DNA of 64,000 nt, from contig NZ_BMGA01000007.1 of the NCBI RefSeq assembly GCF_014639535.1, forward strand, positions 62,510 to 126,509. The letters run 5' to 3'. Below are positions 62,487 through 64,000 of this stretch, in pieces. The translations under genes and the position numbers were made by a program. The notes below the pieces were generated by a model. That model made no database searches. It was not told where the DNA came from and saw only the letters and a list, made by a program, of their open reading frames with translations. Numbering within the stretch: position 1 is the stretch's first letter; each line of letters starts with the position of its first letter. Origin of the DNA: Flavobacterium palustre (GTDB lineage: Bacteria > Bacteroidota > Bacteroidia > Flavobacteriales > Flavobacteriaceae).

Positions 62487-64000
62487 ATGACAAAAACTAA
62501 ACTATTTTTAATTGTATTATATTTAGTTTTCTCTACAAACACCTATTCGCAATATTCAGGAATAAAAGGCATTATAGTCAATTCATTTCAGAAAAAAACA
62601 ACTCAATTTAAAGATGAAATTAATTTCTCTAAAATGACTTCTTTTTTTGAAGAAGACAAATGGGACTCTACACTCGTATACAGTACAAAACAACTAGCAA
62701 ATAAAAAACCTGAACTAAATAATTATTGCCATTATATTAGAGGAATCATTTTTTTCAACAAAAAGTTATACAGGAAATCAAAATCAGAATTACTCTTGAT
62801 TAATGAAAATTTCGACTTGAAACCAATGAAAAATTTGGCATTAGGTAATGCGTCATTAGAATTATTAGAATTTAAAAATGCACTTCATTATTATAAAGAA
62901 GTTGAAAAACTACCGGACAATATCAAAAAACCTATTTTGAAAAACGTAAATAATGGCATTGGAACCACATTTATTTTTTTAAAAGAATTTGACAATGCTG
63001 AAAAATATTTTCTGAAAAACATAGCTGTTGACGAAGCTGAAAAAAATTATATTTCCTTAAATATTAGCTATACAAATTTAGCCAATTGCTATTACGAAGA
63101 AGATAAAAATGATCTCGCTTTTAAATATTTTGAAAAAACTTATTATTTATCTCAAAAAATCAATGATTATAACGCAAAACAACTTGCCAGCTTCAACATG
63201 GCTGTTATTGAAGAAGACAGAGGAAACCTCAAAAAAGCTTTAGCCTTTAGAAAAGAAGCAGAAAAATGGAATGATTCTCTAAATGACCAAAATAAAGTAT
63301 GGGCCGTAGCTGACTTTGAGAAAAAGTTTGCCGTATCACAAAAACAAAAGCAAATTAAAGTATTGGAAATAGAAAATGAACTTAAAAACAATCAAAGAAA
63401 TTGGTTGTTTTTCTCGGCAATGAGTTTATTGGCACTATTAACCGCAGGTATTTATTTGTATGCCCAAAAAGTAAAAAATGCTAAAATAATTTTACTTCAA
63501 AAAAACAAACTCGACGAACTCAACACCACAAAAGACCAACTTTTCTCCATTGTAAGCCATGATTTACGGTCTTCAGTAAATGCTTTGAAAAATAGTAATG
63601 CAAAATTAACAGCTACATTAGAATCAAAAAATTACGAGGAACTAAACCAACTCATTATTCAAAACAGCGGAATTGCTAATGGCACTTACAGCCTTTTAGA
63701 CAATTTATTACACTGGGCGATGCTGCAAACCAAACAATTGTATTTCAACAAAGAATCGGTGCATTTATACTCTATCGTACAACAAATTGAATACAATTAC
63801 AAACCCTTGCTACTCGAAAAAAGCATTGATTTTGAAAATCTTGTTTCCAAAAGCAGTTTTATATTTGTAGATCTTGATTCGCTTAAAATTATACTTCGCA
63901 ATTTATTGGATAATGCCATCAAATTTTCGAATGAAAAGGGTAAAATAAGCTTTGCCACAGCAGATACCCAAAACGGTTTTTGGCAATTGATTATCAAAGA
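62487..64000 (+). CDS. TPR-containing sensor histidine kinase, 3' end outside window (partial)
   Basis: Read from the ATG at 62487, the frame stays open to the right edge (504 codons). A signal peptide ends near TYSQ. TPR-like helices occupy about 60-290 (EYLALGNA-type repeats such as LANCYYEEDKNDLAFKYFEK). A coiled coil and one membrane helix follow (NWLFFSAMSLLALLTAGIYL, about 303-322), then the histidine kinase core with FSIVSHDLRSSVNAL (His358) and LRNLLDNAIKFSNEKGK (Asn near 476). The ATP-binding domain is cut by the edge. It senses an unknown periplasmic signal. Confidence 0.88.
   Translation, partial: MTKTKLFLIVLYLVFSTNTYSQYSGIKGIIVNSFQKKTTQFKDEINFSKMTSFFEEDKWDSTLVYSTKQLANKKPELNNYCHYIRGIIFFNKKLYRKSKSELLLINENFDLKPMKNLALGNASLELLEFKNALHYYKEVEKLPDNIKKPILKNVNNGIGTTFIFLKEFDNAEKYFLKNIAVDEAEKNYISLNISYTNLANCYYEEDKNDLAFKYFEKTYYLSQKINDYNAKQLASFNMAVIEEDRGNLKKALAFRKEAEKWNDSLNDQNKVWAVADFEKKFAVSQKQKQIKVLEIENELKNNQRNWLFFSAMSLLALLTAGIYLYAQKVKNAKIILLQKNKLDELNTTKDQLFSIVSHDLRSSVNALKNSNAKLTATLESKNYEELNQLIIQNSGIANGTYSLLDNLLHWAMLQTKQLYFNKESVHLYSIVQQIEYNYKPLLLEKSIDFENLVSKSSFIFVDLDSLKIILRNLLDNAIKFSNEKGKISFATADTQNGFWQLIIK

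Overview
The window looks like a chromosomal segment of a Flavobacterium-type Bacteroidota bacterium. The DNA is AT-rich. It carries the gliding/type IX secretion genes gldK-L-M-N, a SusC/SusD pair, exosortase XrtF, and promoters of the TTG-N17-21-TAnnTTTG type. I saw no rRNA, tRNA, CRISPR array, phage or transposase gene.

Positions 1-27361 form one carbohydrate-utilisation locus. A long minus-strand block starts with SusC and SusD (21420-16755). It continues with a GH92 mannosidase, an unclassified exported alpha/alpha-toroid-like protein and a DUF4861 protein, and then meets a 20-bp perfect-stem terminator (11178-11237). Beyond that come GH28, GH92, GH43, GH89, an HGSNAT-like membrane acetyltransferase, a phosphoinositide-phospholipase-C-like protein and a GH115 alpha-glucuronidase that runs off the left edge. 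Facing away on the plus strand is a catabolic operon (22003-27361): myo-inositol oxygenase, a sodium/solute symporter, a glucosamine-6-phosphate deaminase fused to a PIG-L/LmbE deacetylase, and an SDR of the fructuronate-reductase type.

Taken together these genes suggest use of a glycan built on inositol phosphate that carries alpha-glucuronic acid, alpha-glucosamine and alpha-mannose. Plant or fungal glycosyl-inositol-phosphoryl-ceramides (GIPCs) or GPI-type glycans fit this. The HGSNAT-like/GH89 pair would acetylate and then remove alpha-GlcN, GH115 would remove alpha-GlcA, the PLC-like protein would free the inositol headgroup, and MIOX would turn inositol into more glucuronate. This is inference and is the main finding; no regulator of the locus lies inside the window.

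From 27480 to 35903 there are ordinary chromosomal genes: a leucine-rich-repeat protein, DUF1761, a pterin dehydratase, a GNAT-like protein, a lipid kinase, an APP1-like phosphatase, an ABC-F ATPase, DUF983 and a DAO-family oxidoreductase. Positions 36198-44837 hold gldN-M-L-K, an arginase-family protein that has lost metal ligands, and topA. Positions 45042-52460 hold miaB, a GxxExxY gene enclosed by a perfect 32-bp inverted repeat, a sigma-54-type activator, lptE, a TPR protein, secG and groES-groEL. Positions 52719-56912 hold DedA, a beta-CASP nuclease, an ATP-cone/PD-(D/E)XK protein and the xrtF pair. Positions 57006-61846 hold a tandem pair of MORN/TonB-like proteins, then rpsO and pnp. 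The right edge has a hypothetical gene and a truncated TPR histidine kinase. Short AT-rich dispersed repeats occupy several intergenic gaps between 35962 and 59607.
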